Assembly: GCA_018240505.1 (NCBI GenBank)
Contig: JAFEFQ010000236.1
Coordinates: 28,646 to 92,645, forward strand
DNA from: Pseudomonadota bacterium
GTDB taxonomy: Bacteria; Pseudomonadota; Gammaproteobacteria; Xanthomonadales; Rhodanobacteraceae
Length of the DNA stretch: 64,000 nt
Reading direction: 5' to 3'
A program made the translations under genes and the position numbers. Shown in pieces: positions 44,803 through 55,307 of this stretch (the stretch's first letter is position 1; each line of letters begins with the position of its first letter). Below the pieces are notes generated by a model. It was given only the letters and a program-made list of their open reading frames with translations. It searched no databases and was not told the origin of the DNA.

Positions 44803-45584
44803 AGATAGAAGATGACCTTCTTCTCGGCGCTGCGCCCGAACAACCAGGCGGCGAGCGACAGGACGGCAATCAGACCGAAGCAATAGGCATAGTTCGCCAT
44901 GGTCGGCCACTCCCCCTGCAAGAGCGGCGCGCGCACGATCTGCAGCAGGTGGTAAAGCGGATTGTAATCGACCAGGTAGTCGAGCTTGGCGCCGCGAAAC
45001 GCCTTCTCTTCGAAATAGATCGGCGAGACGAACCACATCGCCTGCAGGATCAGATTGAGCGCGTAGGGAAGATCGCGGAATCGCGTTGCGACGTAGGCGA
45101 GCAGCGTGGAACTCGGCCACATGATCAGGGCGACGATCGGCAGGATCGTGATCGAAGCCAGCCAGGACCAGCCGACCCGGTCCGGCATCACGGCGAGCAC
45201 CCAGATCACGAGCCCGGACGCGGCGAGCAGGAGGACGACGAGATTGGTCAGCACCGTCCGCAACGTGTAGATCGCCAGCGGGTGTCCGTATTGCTTGATG
45301 TAGGCGTCGGCCTGGACGAAGGACAACGAGCCGCCGATCGCGCATGCGACGACGAAGTCCCAGACCACGATTCCGGAGAGAATATACGGCGCGTATTCGC
45401 GGATCGGGGTGTGGAACATGGCGCTGAACACGAATGAGATCAGCAAGGTCATGCCGAGCGGCTGGATCAGGGTCCAGAGGATGCCGAAAAAGGATCTGCG
45501 CCAGCGCGAGCGCAGATCCGACATGGCCAGATGGATCCAGAAGTGGCGGGCGGCCCAGACACCGCCGAAATAGCTGCCGGCCAT
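44799..45584 (-). CDS. wzm: Polysaccharide ABC exporter permease
   Basis: The 261-residue ABC-2 permease has six helices and the Wzm-type N-terminal amphipathic stretch (ARHFWIHLAMSDLRSRWRRS) before WTLIQPLGMTLLISFVF. The segments YILSGIVVWDF and VSPIYF near the loops are family hallmarks. With Wzt it forms the inner-membrane channel for undecaprenyl-PP-linked O-chains. It starts 3 bp after the aminotransferase stop. The presence of Wzm/Wzt, and absence of wzx/wzy in the window, indicates the ABC-dependent assembly route. Confidence 0.93.
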   Translation of the reverse strand: MAGSYFGGVWAARHFWIHLAMSDLRSRWRRSFFGILWTLIQPLGMTLLISFVFSAMFHTPIREYAPYILSGIVVWDFVVACAIGGSLSFVQADAYIKQYGHPLAIYTLRTVLTNLVVLLLAASGLVIWVLAVMPDRVGWSWLASITILPIVALIMWPSSTLLAYVATRFRDLPYALNLILQAMWFVSPIYFEEKAFRGAKLDYLVDYNPLYHLLQIVRAPLLQGEWPTMANYAYCFGLIAVLSLAAWLFGRSAEKKVIFYL

Positions 45585-45587
45585 CGC

Positions 45588-46739
45588 TCAGATCGCGGAG
45601 GTGGCCGCGGCGGGTCGGCGCGTGCCCGCGGACTCCGTCGCATGACCAACCGCTGCGCGCTGGAAATAGGCAGCGATCGAGCTGCAGACCTGCTCCACCT
45701 GCTCGCGCGTGAGCGCGGGATAGCTCGGCAGGTTGACGCCGCGCGCGGACAGCGACAACGCGACCGGGAAGTGTCCTTCGCCAGCGCAATGCGGAAGCGT
45801 ATGACAAGGATGGAACACCGGGCGCGTCTCCACTGCCGCCGCCTTCAGATGCTCGCGCAGGGGCTGGCGGTCGGCGGCGGCGTCCAGCGCGATCGAGCAC
45901 ATCCAGTACGAATGCACCGTGCCGGGCAGCTCGTCGTGGAACTTCAGCGGCAGGCCCTCCAGCGCCGCGCGGTACCAGTCCGCGATCTGGCGCTTCTTCG
46001 CGATGATCGGCGTCGCGCTCTCGAGCTGGGCCAGGCCGATCGCCGCGCAGATGTTGGTCATGCGATAGTTGTAGGCAACGACATCATGCCAATACTCGCG
46101 CGCCGGGGAGACGCCCTGGTTCTTGAGATGGTAGGCGCGCTCGATCACCGCCTTGCTGCGCGCGACGACCATCCCGCCCTCGCCTGTCGTGATCGTCTTG
46201 TTGCCGAAGAAACTGAACGTGGCAATGTCGCCGAACGTGCCGACGTGCCTGCCACGATGATAGGTTCCGAAACCTTCCGCACAGTCCTCGACGAGCAGCA
46301 GCTTGTGCTCCTCGCAGATGCGCGTGAGGCTGTCCATGTCGCAGGGCAGGCCGTACAGGTGCACCGCCATGACCGCCTTGGTCCGCGGCGTGATCTTGCG
46401 CCGCACGTCTTCCGGATCGATCTGCCAGGAGTGTTCGAGCGAATCCACGTAAACCGGCGTCGCGCCGGCCTGGATAATCGTGTTGACCGACGCGACATAG
46501 GTCAGCGTCGGCACGATCACCTCGTCGCCCGGGCCGATACCGACGGCCTCGAGCGCAAGATGGATCGCGACCGTGCCGTTGCATACGCTCGTCGCGTGCG
46601 GCGAGCCGATGTATTTCGCGAATTCACTTTCGAACCAGCCGATGAACTCACCCTTGGAAGATATCCAGGTCGAGTCCAGGCACTGGTTGACGTATTCCTT
46701 CTCACGACCGGTGAAGAACGGCTGGTAAACGGGAATCAT
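45588..46739 (-). CDS. per: DegT/DnrJ aminotransferase, GDP-perosamine synthase-like
   Basis: The 383-residue PLP enzyme begins IPVYQPFFTGREKEYVNQCL and DSTWISSKGEFI, closely resembling GDP-perosamine synthases (RfbE/Per). FSFFGNKTITTGEGGM contains the PLP-binding Lys, and VEDCAEGFGT the cofactor-stacking residues. It would convert GDP-4-keto-6-deoxymannose, made by Gmd encoded 12 bp upstream, to GDP-perosamine using glutamate. The final 20 residues are a low-complexity Ala/Arg tail outside the fold. Specificity is assigned from sequence resemblance and context. Confidence 0.87.
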   Translation of the reverse strand: MIPVYQPFFTGREKEYVNQCLDSTWISSKGEFIGWFESEFAKYIGSPHATSVCNGTVAIHLALEAVGIGPGDEVIVPTLTYVASVNTIIQAGATPVYVDSLEHSWQIDPEDVRRKITPRTKAVMAVHLYGLPCDMDSLTRICEEHKLLLVEDCAEGFGTYHRGRHVGTFGDIATFSFFGNKTITTGEGGMVVARSKAVIERAYHLKNQGVSPAREYWHDVVAYNYRMTNICAAIGLAQLESATPIIAKKRQIADWYRAALEGLPLKFHDELPGTVHSYWMCSIALDAAADRQPLREHLKAAAVETRPVFHPCHTLPHCAGEGHFPVALSLSARGVNLPSYPALTREQVEQVCSSIAAYFQRAAVGHATESAGTRRPAAATSAI

Positions 46740-46751
46740 GGCGCCGTCGCC

Positions 46752-47846
46752 TCACTCGTTGTAGTTGAAATACTTGAACCCGTGCTGGCGCGCCAGTTCG
46801 TCGCGCTGCGCCACCTTCAGGTCTTCGCGCATCATCTCCGCGACAAGCTCGGCGAAAGTGGTGCTCGGTTCCCAGCCGAGCTTGCGCTTGGCCTTGCCCG
46901 GATCGCCGAGCAGGGTTTCCACTTCGGCCGGACGGAAATAGCGCGGGTCGACGGCGACGATGCATTTGCCGGTTGCCTCGTCGTATCCCTTTTCGTCAAC
47001 GCCCTCGCCGTGCCAGCGGACTCGGATGCCGATCTCTTTCGCCGCCAACTCGACGAACTCCCTCACCGAATGCTGCTCGCCGGTCGCGATGACGAAGTCC
47101 TCGGCGACTTCCTGCTGCAGCATCAGCCATTGCATTTCGACGTAGTCGCGCGCATGCCCCCAGTCGCGCAACGCGTTCAGGTTGCCGAGATACAGGCATT
47201 CCTGCAGGTCGAGCTTGATGCGCGCGAGGGCGCGCGTGATCTTGCGCGTCACGAATGTCTCGCCGCGAATCGGCGATTCGTGGTTGAACAGGATACCGTT
47301 GCACGCGTAGATGCCGTAGGACTCACGGTAGTTGATGGTGATCCAGTACGCGTACAGCTTGGCGACCGCATACGGCGAACGCGGATGGAACGGCGTGGTT
47401 TCCTTCTGCGGAATTTCCTGCACGAGTCCGTACAGCTCGGACGTCGAGGCCTGGTAGAAACGCGTCTTCTTTTCCAGCTTCGCGATGCGGATCGCCTCGA
47501 GCAGACGCAACGCGCCCAGCGCATCCGAATTGGCCGTGTATTCGGGCTCCTCGAACGAAACGGCGACGTGACTCTGCGCGGCGAGATTGTAGATTTCGTC
47601 AGGCTGGATTTCCTGCACGACGCGAATCAGACTTGACGAATCGGTCAGATCGCCGTGGTGCAAGGTCAGGTCGAAACCCTTGTTGTGCGGGTCGTGGTAG
47701 AGATGATCGATGCGATCGGTGTTGAACAACGATGCACGCCGGCGCAGGCCATGCACCGCATAGCCCTTTGCCAGGAGCAATTCAGTCAAATAGGCGCCAT
47801 CCTGCCCCGTAATGCCCGTGACGAGAGCAACTTTCTTCTGGCTCAT
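46752..47846 (-). CDS. gmd: GDP-mannose 4,6-dehydratase
   Basis: The 364-residue enzyme has the NADP-binding [25 protein letters not shown] motif ([18 protein letters not shown]), the [16 protein letters not shown] segment unique to Gmd, catalytic ASTSELYG (Thr/Glu) and [10 protein letters not shown] (YxxxK). It makes GDP-4-keto-6-deoxy-D-mannose in the cytoplasm. It heads the eight-gene minus-strand operon that ends at 37301. No GDP-fucose synthase or GDP-rhamnose reductase gene is seen, so the keto-sugar is most likely passed to the aminotransferase. The 120-bp region upstream has no recognised motif. Confidence 0.96.
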   Translation of the reverse strand: MSQKKVALVTGITGQDGAYLTELLLAKGYAVHGLRRRASLFNTDRIDHLYHDPHNKGFDLTLHHGDLTDSSSLIRVVQEIQPDEIYNLAAQSHVAVSFEEPEYTANSDALGALRLLEAIRIAKLEKKTRFYQASTSELYGLVQEIPQKETTPFHPRSPYAVAKLYAYWITINYRESYGIYACNGILFNHESPIRGETFVTRKITRALARIKLDLQECLYLGNLNALRDWGHARDYVEMQWLMLQQEVAEDFVIATGEQHSVREFVELAAKEIGIRVRWHGEGVDEKGYDEATGKCIVAVDPRYFRPAEVETLLGDPGKAKRKLGWEPSTTFAELVAEMMREDLKVAQRDELARQHGFKYFNYNE

Positions 47847-47967
47847 AAAGCTCCAAACGCAGGAAAACCCGATGCCGGCGGCCCCCTACCGCCCAAAAAG
47901 GCATTTTACCTTGTATTTCCGGCAAACCGCAGCAAAACAGGCGACGCGGACAATCCCCGCTTCCGGG

Positions 47968-49131
47968 TCAGCTCAACGCCGTCTCGAGTTCGCTGCGCAG
48001 ATCCTTCACGTCCTCGACGCCGACCGAAAGGCGGATCAGGCCGTCGCTGATGCCGAGCTTCTTGCGGTTCGCCGGTGGAATCGAGGCATGGGTCATGATC
48101 GCCGGATGCTCGATCAGGCTCTCGACGCCGCCCAGCGACTCGGCGAGCGCGAACAGCTCGCAGCGCTCGAGCATGCGCCTGGCCTTGCGCAGCCCGCCTT
48201 TGACCTCGACGCTGATGATGCCGCCGAAACCGTCCATCTGCTTTTTCGCCAACGCTTGCTGCGGGTGCGATTTCAGGCCCGGATAGATCACGCGCTCGAC
48301 CGCGGCGTGTTTCTCGAGCCAGCCCGCAAGCTCCAGCGCACTCGCGCAATGCGCGCGCATGCGCAGGTGCAGCGTCTTCAGGCCGCGCATCGCGAGGAAC
48401 GCGTCGAACGGCCCCGCGATCGCGCCGACCGAGTTGTGCAGGAACGCCATCTGCTCGGCCAGCGCCGCGTCATCGCCGGCCACGACGACGCCACCGACCA
48501 TGTCGGAATGGCCGTTGAGATACTTCGTCGCCGAATGCAGCACCAGATGCGCGCCGTATTCGAGCGGGCGCTGCAGCATCGGCGAGCAGAACGTGTTGTC
48601 GACGACGAAGATCAACCCGTGCTTCTTCGCGAACGCGCCGACCTTGGCCAGATCGACCAGGGTCAGCATCGGATTGGTCGGCGTCTCGGCCCAGATCATG
48701 CGCGTGTTCGGCTTCACCGCCGCCTTCAACGCAGCCTGGTCGTTCAAATCGAGGAAAGTGAAATCCAGACCGGCCGAGCGCCGGCGCACGCGCTCGAACA
48801 GGCGGTAGCTGCCGCCGTAGAGATCGTTCATCGCGATCACATGGCTGCCCGAGTCGAGCAGGTCGAGCACCGTGCTCGCGGCGGCGAGGCCGGAAGCGAA
48901 CGCATAACCGCGCGTGCCGCCCTCGAGGTCGGCGACGCAACGCTCGTAGGCCATGCGCGTCGGATTTTGCGTGCGGCTGTACTCGTAGCCCTTGTGCACG
49001 CCGGGGCTGGACTGCACGTAGGTCGAGGTCGCGTAGATCGGCGTCATGATCGCGCCGGTCGAGGGATCGGGGTGTTGCCCGGCGTGGATTGCGCGCGTGC
49101 CGAGGCCGAGTGATCTTGAGGACTTTGTCAT
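47968..49131 (-). CDS. Cystathionine gamma-lyase/gamma-synthase family PLP enzyme
   Basis: The 387-residue enzyme has the Cys/Met metabolism PLP pattern: ATSTYVQSSPGVHKGYEYSR, HSATKYLNGHSDMVGG (PLP Lys), and SLGGVESLIEHPAIMTH near the C-terminus. Lying 79 bp downstream of cystathionine beta-synthase on the same strand, it most likely acts as cystathionine gamma-lyase in reverse transsulfuration (cystathionine to cysteine). Gamma-synthase activity cannot be excluded from sequence alone. The two form a usual Lysobacterales pair. Confidence 0.9.
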   Translation of the reverse strand: MTKSSRSLGLGTRAIHAGQHPDPSTGAIMTPIYATSTYVQSSPGVHKGYEYSRTQNPTRMAYERCVADLEGGTRGYAFASGLAAASTVLDLLDSGSHVIAMNDLYGGSYRLFERVRRRSAGLDFTFLDLNDQAALKAAVKPNTRMIWAETPTNPMLTLVDLAKVGAFAKKHGLIFVVDNTFCSPMLQRPLEYGAHLVLHSATKYLNGHSDMVGGVVVAGDDAALAEQMAFLHNSVGAIAGPFDAFLAMRGLKTLHLRMRAHCASALELAGWLEKHAAVERVIYPGLKSHPQQALAKKQMDGFGGIISVEVKGGLRKARRMLERCELFALAESLGGVESLIEHPAIMTHASIPPANRKKLGISDGLIRLSVGVEDVKDLRSELETALS

Positions 49132-49210
49132 TGGCAGATTCTATTTGAAGAGTGCGGCCATGGATGGCTGCTTTTAGATTCTCGCGGTCAAGGATGAGCG
49201 CAAAAAAAAA

Positions 49211-50581
<1,371 letters not shown>

Positions 50582-50874
50582 GAAAACTCCTGCATGCAGA
50601 TACCGGCACAGGAGCCGGCGGCTGGGCCGGTTATGATACAGGACTACACCTGCCAGGCCGTTACGGCCGCGCAACCGGGTTCTCGAAGAGGTTGATTGGG
50701 AATGCAGGGGCGTGATTCACAACGCCCGGCTTCGGCCCATGGTTCCCGAAACGGCCGACGCGAGGCGAGTCGCCCCGCTCTCGCGCGTGACGCGCGAGGC
50801 AAATCCTTCCGCTTGCGTGCGAAGCCACGCCCCTGCGATCGACGCGTGGCTTTCGCCTCTTGCGGCGTCCCGGG

Positions 50875-51099
50875 TCAGTGCAGCGCCTGGTGTCGGTCCC
50901 ACAACTCGGTGAGACGATCCTTGGCACGCAGCTTCTCACGCTTCATGCCCATCAGGGTCATGCTGTCCATCGGCAGCACGCCGATTTCGGCGTCGTGCAC
51001 TTTCTTGTCGAGATCCTTGTGATGCCGGTACAGGTCGCGAAACTCGGTGTCGCTGGCCAGCAAGGCATCGATTTCGCTTTTCTGACGGTCTTCGAACAT
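50875..51099 (-). CDS. YdcH/DUF465 family small protein
   Basis: The 74-residue protein is the YdcH/DUF465 type: MFEDRQKSEIDALLASDTEF, LYRHHKDLDKKVHDAE and LKREKLRAKDRL-like MKREKLRAKDRLTELWD form two long helices, probably a coiled coil. Function is unknown across the family. The ATG follows GAGGAGATTGGCC, and the longer upstream frame has no similarity. It stands alone between intergenic regions of 290 and 255 bp that hold no other recognisable gene. Confidence 0.9.
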   Translation of the reverse strand: MFEDRQKSEIDALLASDTEFRDLYRHHKDLDKKVHDAEIGVLPMDSMTLMGMKREKLRAKDRLTELWDRHQALH

Positions 51100-51354
51100 A
51101 GGCCAATCTCCTCTTTCAGGGGCGCAAGCCGGCGCCGCGCCGCACAGGGGGCCGGCGCGTCGGATGCACAGGGTCAAGGAAAGGAGCGAAGAGCGCATGC
51201 CGGCAACGCTTCACCGCGGCGGGTGAAGTGCAGGCGCGATGGAAGGCGATGGCTGCACTCATGGGCTCGGCTGCCGGACCCGCTCAGGGCGAACCCGGCG
51301 AGTCCACGCTACTCCTTTGCCCGCGCTCGCGCAACCGCCGGCGGCCGCCCCGCT

Positions 51355-52329
51355 TCAGTGCTCGGAAAAACTCGCCGTGGCGCCGCGCGCGGTGCCGGCT
51401 TTCGCGCCCGCGCCGACCGCGCTGATACGCTTGGCCGGCACGCCGGCCGCGACCAGCGCGTCGCGGATCGCCTGCGCACGCTGCTGCGACAACGCCTGGT
51501 TGGCTTTGGCACTGCCGCCGTCGTTCGCATAGGCCTCGATGCGCACGGACTTGCCCGTGGCCGCAGCGGCTATCCTGGTGACCTGCGCATGGCCGGCCGG
51601 CTTGAGCGCGGCCTGGCCCGGAGCGAAGGCGCCCTCGCCGAGCGCGATCGGCGCGACCGACTTGGCCGCTGGCGCCGCGGGCGCGGGTTTGCCGGCGCCG
51701 GGCGGCGGCTTGACGCCGCTCGCGGCGAGCAGTTCGGCTTCCTTGCGCGCCAGTTCCGCCTCGCGCGCCTGCGCGTCCGCGAGCTTGCGCGCCTGCGCGG
51801 CCTGCTTCTTCGCCGTCTCGGCCTGCTTGCTGGTCTGCGCGCTGGCTTCGCGCGCCTCGTCGGCCTCGGCACGCAGGCGGTCGGCCTCTTCCTGCTGGGC
51901 AAGACTCTGGATGCGCTGGCGCTCCAATTCGAGCCGTGCCTGCTCGGCGTCGCGCCGGCTCGCGGCGATGAGGATCTGGTCGTGCTCGCGGTCCAGCGCC
52001 TGGATCCGGCGCTCCTGCACCACGGCCTGCGCCACGGCCCAGGCGATATCGATGCGGCGCTCGGCGAGGAAGACGTAGTGATCGTGCAACTTGCGCTTGC
52101 CGCCGAATTCGGCGAGGTTGGCCAGCGCCTGCTCGGCCAGCGCGATTTCGGCCGGCGCCTGGGCGCCGAGCGTGCGCTCGCCGACCAGCTGGTTGAGACT
52201 GCCGCGCAGGCGGTCGTAGTCGGGATCGTCCTTCTGCGCCCAGGCCGGCGCGGCCAGCGCCAGCAGCACGGCGGCGGCGAGGCGCGCCGGCCGGGCGCGG
52301 GTTCGCGAAGTTTGCATCACGGTTTTCAC
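51355..52329 (-). CDS. Periplasmic coiled-coil protein with OmpA C-terminal domain
   Basis: The 324-residue protein starts at GTG, chosen because AGGAGG lies 7 nt upstream and the GTG overlaps the preceding stop (GTGA); ATG 52317 is the alternative. A signal peptide ends at APAWAQ. Residues about 45-120 form a DUF4398-like helical region, 120-205 is a long Ala/Glu/Arg/Lys coiled coil, and a Pro/Ala linker leads to an OmpA-like domain (about 220-310). The OmpA domain keeps NQALSQQRAQAIRDAL, the helix that contributes the peptidoglycan-binding Arg. It probably bridges cell wall and envelope, together with the lipoprotein encoded upstream. Confidence 0.82.
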   Translation of the reverse strand: MKTVMQTSRTRARPARLAAAVLLALAAPAWAQKDDPDYDRLRGSLNQLVGERTLGAQAPAEIALAEQALANLAEFGGKRKLHDHYVFLAERRIDIAWAVAQAVVQERRIQALDREHDQILIAASRRDAEQARLELERQRIQSLAQQEEADRLRAEADEAREASAQTSKQAETAKKQAAQARKLADAQAREAELARKEAELLAASGVKPPPGAGKPAPAAPAAKSVAPIALGEGAFAPGQAALKPAGHAQVTRIAAAATGKSVRIEAYANDGGSAKANQALSQQRAQAIRDALVAAGVPAKRISAVGAGAKAGTARGATASFSEH

Positions 52330-52718
52330 TGGAATCCCTCCTGTTTCGCCTCGGCCGGTATCGACAGGTCGTTGCGCAACTGCGCGTTTTCGCGCGTGCG
52401 CGCGTCGACGCGCTCGCGCGCCTTGCCGAGCCGGGTCCTGGCCTGGGCGAGGTCGCCGGCAACCTGGGCTTCGTCGGCGAATTGCGCGGCCGCGTCGTAG
52501 TCTTCCTGCTTCATCGCGGCGCGCGCCTGGCCGAGACGCTCCTGCGCCATGCGCAGTTCGCCCGGCGCGTAGGTCGAGGCGCCCGCCTCGCGCGCGCCGT
52601 CGACGCGGCGCCCAGCCTCCTGCAACTCCGCGAGCGGCGGCTTGGTCTGCGCGCAACCGGCGACGCAGATCACGGAAACGGAGAAGCCCATCCGGGCAAT
52701 GGCGCGCAGGATTGTCAT
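52326..52718 (-). CDS. DUF4398 lipoprotein
   Basis: The 130-residue protein has a lipoprotein signal ending VICVAGC (Cys22), then a DUF4398 helical segment (ELQEAGRRVDGAREAG, YAPGELRMAQERLGQARAAM, YDAAAQFADEAQ) with tetratricopeptide-like amphipathic helices. Gln/Thr after Cys indicates outer-membrane sorting. Its stop overlaps the GTG of the OmpA-domain gene, so the two are translationally coupled and probably interact. DUF4398+OmpA pairs are common in gammaproteobacteria, with no defined role known to me. Confidence 0.85.
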   Translation of the reverse strand: MTILRAIARMGFSVSVICVAGCAQTKPPLAELQEAGRRVDGAREAGASTYAPGELRMAQERLGQARAAMKQEDYDAAAQFADEAQVAGDLAQARTRLGKARERVDARTRENAQLRNDLSIPAEAKQEGFQ

Positions 52719-52984
52719 ATCATTCCGCAGGTTTCAAAGGCTCGGCGTCGATTCGCGCATTGTCCACAAAGCACGGGCACAATGGCAACGGCGGCCGGAA
52801 ACGCCGAACGGGTCATGCGTCAGCGCGCGTCGTGGGCGGCACGCCACGAGTCCGGCACGAGCGCCCGGTTCGGCGTAACCTGAGCCGAACATGCGCAGGA
52901 ATCGGCGCATGTGCAAGAATCCGGCAGGGGTTTTCCAGATCATCCAACCATCGGGATCGCAACGACAGGGGCGAAACGCAACAC

Positions 52985-54091
52985 ATGGACATCGGCTACT
53001 TCCTCAAATTGATGAACGACAAGAACGCCTCGGACCTGTTCCTGTCCACCGGCGCTCCGATCAACATCAAGATTTCCGGCGTGCTCACGCCGCTCGGCAC
53101 CGCGGCAATGCCGTCGGGTCTGGCCAAGCGCATCGCCTATTCGATGATGGACGAAACACAGATCGCGCGCTTCGAACGCGACCTGGAAATGAACCTCGTC
53201 ACCCACCTCAAGGACGTCGGCCGCTTCCGCGTCAACATCTTCCGCCAGCGCGGCGAGATCGGCCTGGTGATCCGCGCGATCAAGGCGGTGGTGCCCAGCG
53301 TCGCGGAACTGCAGCTGCCGCCGGTGCTCAACGAGCTGATCATGGAGCCGCGCGGCCTGCTGCTCGTTGTCGGCTCGACCGGCTCGGGCAAGTCGACCAC
53401 GCTCGCCTCGATGATCGACCACCGCAACTCGAGCACATCGGGCCATATCCTCACGATCGAGGATCCGATCGAGTACCTGCACCAGCACAAGAAGTCGATC
53501 GTCAACCAGCGCGAGGTCGGCTTCGACACGCACAGCTTCCACGAGGCGCTGAAGAACGCGATGCGCGAGGCGCCCGACGTGATCATGATCGGCGAGATCC
53601 GCGACTCGGAAACGATGGAGGCCGCGATCGCGTTCTCCGAAACCGGACACCTGTGCCTGGCCACGCTGCACTCGAACAACGCCGACCAGGCGCTCGAGCG
53701 CATCCTCAACTTCTTCCCCGAGGCGGCGCACCGCAACGTGCTGCTGAACCTCGCGCTCAACCTGCGCGGGATCATCGCCCAGCGCCTCGTCGTCGGCAAG
53801 GACAGCCAGCGCCTGCCCGCGACCGAAGTGCTGATCAATACGCCGCATATCCGCGACATGATCCGCCGCGGCCAGGTGCACGAGATCAAGGAGGCGATGG
53901 ATCGCAGTTTGTCGGAGGGCACGCAGACCTTCGATCAGTCCCTGCTCAAGCTGTATCGCGACGGCCGCATCGATCTCGAAGAAGCGTTGTCCAAGGCGGA
54001 TTCGCGCGACGGCCTCGCGCTCAAGATCCGCCTCGGCGAGGGTACCGAGGAAGTACCGATGCTCGACAGCTTCGAGATGCCGGCGTTGTGA
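52985..54091 (+). CDS. pilU: Type IV pilus twitching ATPase PilU
   Basis: The 368-residue ATPase begins MDIGYFLKLMNDKNASDLFL and has Walker A GSTGSGKSTTLASM, Asp box LTIEDPIEYLH, Walker B VIMIGEIRDSETME and His box TGHLCLATLHSNNAD. The C-terminal extension (about 345-368) with EEVPMLDSFEMPAL is a PilU rather than PilT feature. PilU assists PilT in retracting type IV pili for twitching and DNA uptake. pilT is usually the upstream neighbour, but here the upstream gene is the divergent DUF4398 gene, 266 bp away. The ATG is chosen by similarity; longer upstream frame is unlikely. Confidence 0.92.
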   Translation: MDIGYFLKLMNDKNASDLFLSTGAPINIKISGVLTPLGTAAMPSGLAKRIAYSMMDETQIARFERDLEMNLVTHLKDVGRFRVNIFRQRGEIGLVIRAIKAVVPSVAELQLPPVLNELIMEPRGLLLVVGSTGSGKSTTLASMIDHRNSSTSGHILTIEDPIEYLHQHKKSIVNQREVGFDTHSFHEALKNAMREAPDVIMIGEIRDSETMEAAIAFSETGHLCLATLHSNNADQALERILNFFPEAAHRNVLLNLALNLRGIIAQRLVVGKDSQRLPATEVLINTPHIRDMIRRGQVHEIKEAMDRSLSEGTQTFDQSLLKLYRDGRIDLEEALSKADSRDGLALKIRLGEGTEEVPMLDSFEMPAL

Positions 54092-54096
54092 GCGCG

Positions 54097-54285
54097 CTCA
54101 TCCCCGAGCGCGAAAGTCAAAAAGCCGCCATCGCTGTCCGCGCTTCGGTTTGCCTTTGCATTCATCCCTGAATGCGAGAATCAAGAAGCGGCCATCCTTG
54201 GCCGCACTTCTGTTTGCCTTTGCATTCATCCTGAATGCGAGAATCAAAAGCGGCCATCCCTGGCCGCACTTCTCAATAGAAGCGT
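54097..54285. repeat. Three tandem copies of a ~64-bp terminator-like repeat
   Basis: Units begin near 54097, 54159 and 54223. Units 2 and 3 are nearly identical, unit 1 is diverged. Each has GCATTCATCCTGAATGC-type dyads followed by AGCGGCCATCC...GGCCGCACTT hairpins. It fills the convergent gap between pilU and the fumarylacetoacetase gene, so it likely serves as a multi-hairpin transcription barrier. Short frames across it are periodic translations, not genes. Confidence 0.8.
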
Positions 54286-54289
54286 TCAC

Positions 54290-55291
54290 CTATTGAGCGC
54301 ACTCGATTCTTTGCTCGATCGCGCCGAACACGCTTGCGCCGGCGCGATCGAACATCTCGATGCGCACGTTGTCGCCGAACTTGAGGAACGGCGTCGACGG
54401 CTTGCCGTCGCGGATCGTCTCCAGCGTGCGCCGCTCGGCGAGGCAGGATGCCCCACGACTCTCGTCCTGATTGGCGATCGTGCCCGAGCCGACGATCGTG
54501 CCCGCCGACAGCGGCCGCGTCTTCGCCGCATGCGCGACGAGGTCGGCGAACGAGAACTGCATGTCCTCGCCCGCTTCGGGCTGGCCGAACAGCTTGCCGT
54601 TGATGTGCGTGGTCAGGGCCAGATGCACCTTCGAGCTTTTCCACGCGTCGCCGAGCTCGTCGGGCGTGACGAATACCGGCGACAGCGCCGAGCGCGGCTT
54701 GGACTGGAGAAAGCCGAATCCCTTCGCCAGCTCGGCCGGAATCAGGTTGCGCAGGCTGACGTCGTTGATCAGGCCGACCAGCTGGATGTGTCCGGCGGCC
54801 TGCGCGCTCGTCACCGCCATCGGCACGTCGTCGGTGACGACGACGACCTCCGCTTCGAGATCGATGCCGTAATCCTCGCTGGTCACGCGCACCGCGTCGC
54901 GCGGGCCGTAGAAGCCCGCACCGACGGCCTGGTACATCAGCGGATCGACATAGAAACTCTCCGGCACCTCGGCCCCGCGCGCGCGCCGGACTCGTTCCAC
55001 GTGCGGCAGGTAGGCGCTGCCGTCGACGAACTCGTAGGCGCGCGGCAGCGGCGCCGCCAGCGCGGCGACATCGAGCGCGAACACGCTCTCGCCGTTGATC
55101 GTTTGCGCGCGCGCGACGTCGTCGAGCAGCTCGTAGACGCGGTGCAGGCGCGGCGCGGCGTTGTGCCAGTCCTCGAGCGCGCGCTGCAGCGTGTGCGCGA
55201 TGTCGGTCGCGCGCACGGCGCGGGAGAGGTCGCGGCTGACGACGATCAGCGTGCCGTCGCGGCCGCCTTCTTTCAGGCTTGCCAATTTCAT
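54290..55291 (-). CDS. fahA: Fumarylacetoacetate hydrolase family protein
   Basis: The 333-residue protein has an N-terminal lid-like part and the FAH catalytic domain: FYVDPLMYQAVGAGFYGPRD, DLEAEVVVVTDDVP (Glu/Asp metal ligands), GLINDVSLRNLIP, and GTIVGSGTIANQDESRG. It cleaves fumarylacetoacetate to fumarate and acetoacetate, the last step of tyrosine catabolism, matching its place at the end of the hpd-hmgA-fah operon. It is 16 bp behind hmgA. No maleylacetoacetate isomerase gene is seen in the window. Confidence 0.92.
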   Translation of the reverse strand: MKLASLKEGGRDGTLIVVSRDLSRAVRATDIAHTLQRALEDWHNAAPRLHRVYELLDDVARAQTINGESVFALDVAALAAPLPRAYEFVDGSAYLPHVERVRRARGAEVPESFYVDPLMYQAVGAGFYGPRDAVRVTSEDYGIDLEAEVVVVTDDVPMAVTSAQAAGHIQLVGLINDVSLRNLIPAELAKGFGFLQSKPRSALSPVFVTPDELGDAWKSSKVHLALTTHINGKLFGQPEAGEDMQFSFADLVAHAAKTRPLSAGTIVGSGTIANQDESRGASCLAERRTLETIRDGKPSTPFLKFGDNVRIEMFDRAGASVFGAIEQRIECAQ

Positions 55292-55307
55292 CGCGCAGGA
55301 TTCCTTG

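Noticed and set aside
54097..54285. Possible CRISPR array
   Set aside because: Units are contiguous tandem copies of about 64 bp with internal hairpins and no unique spacers.
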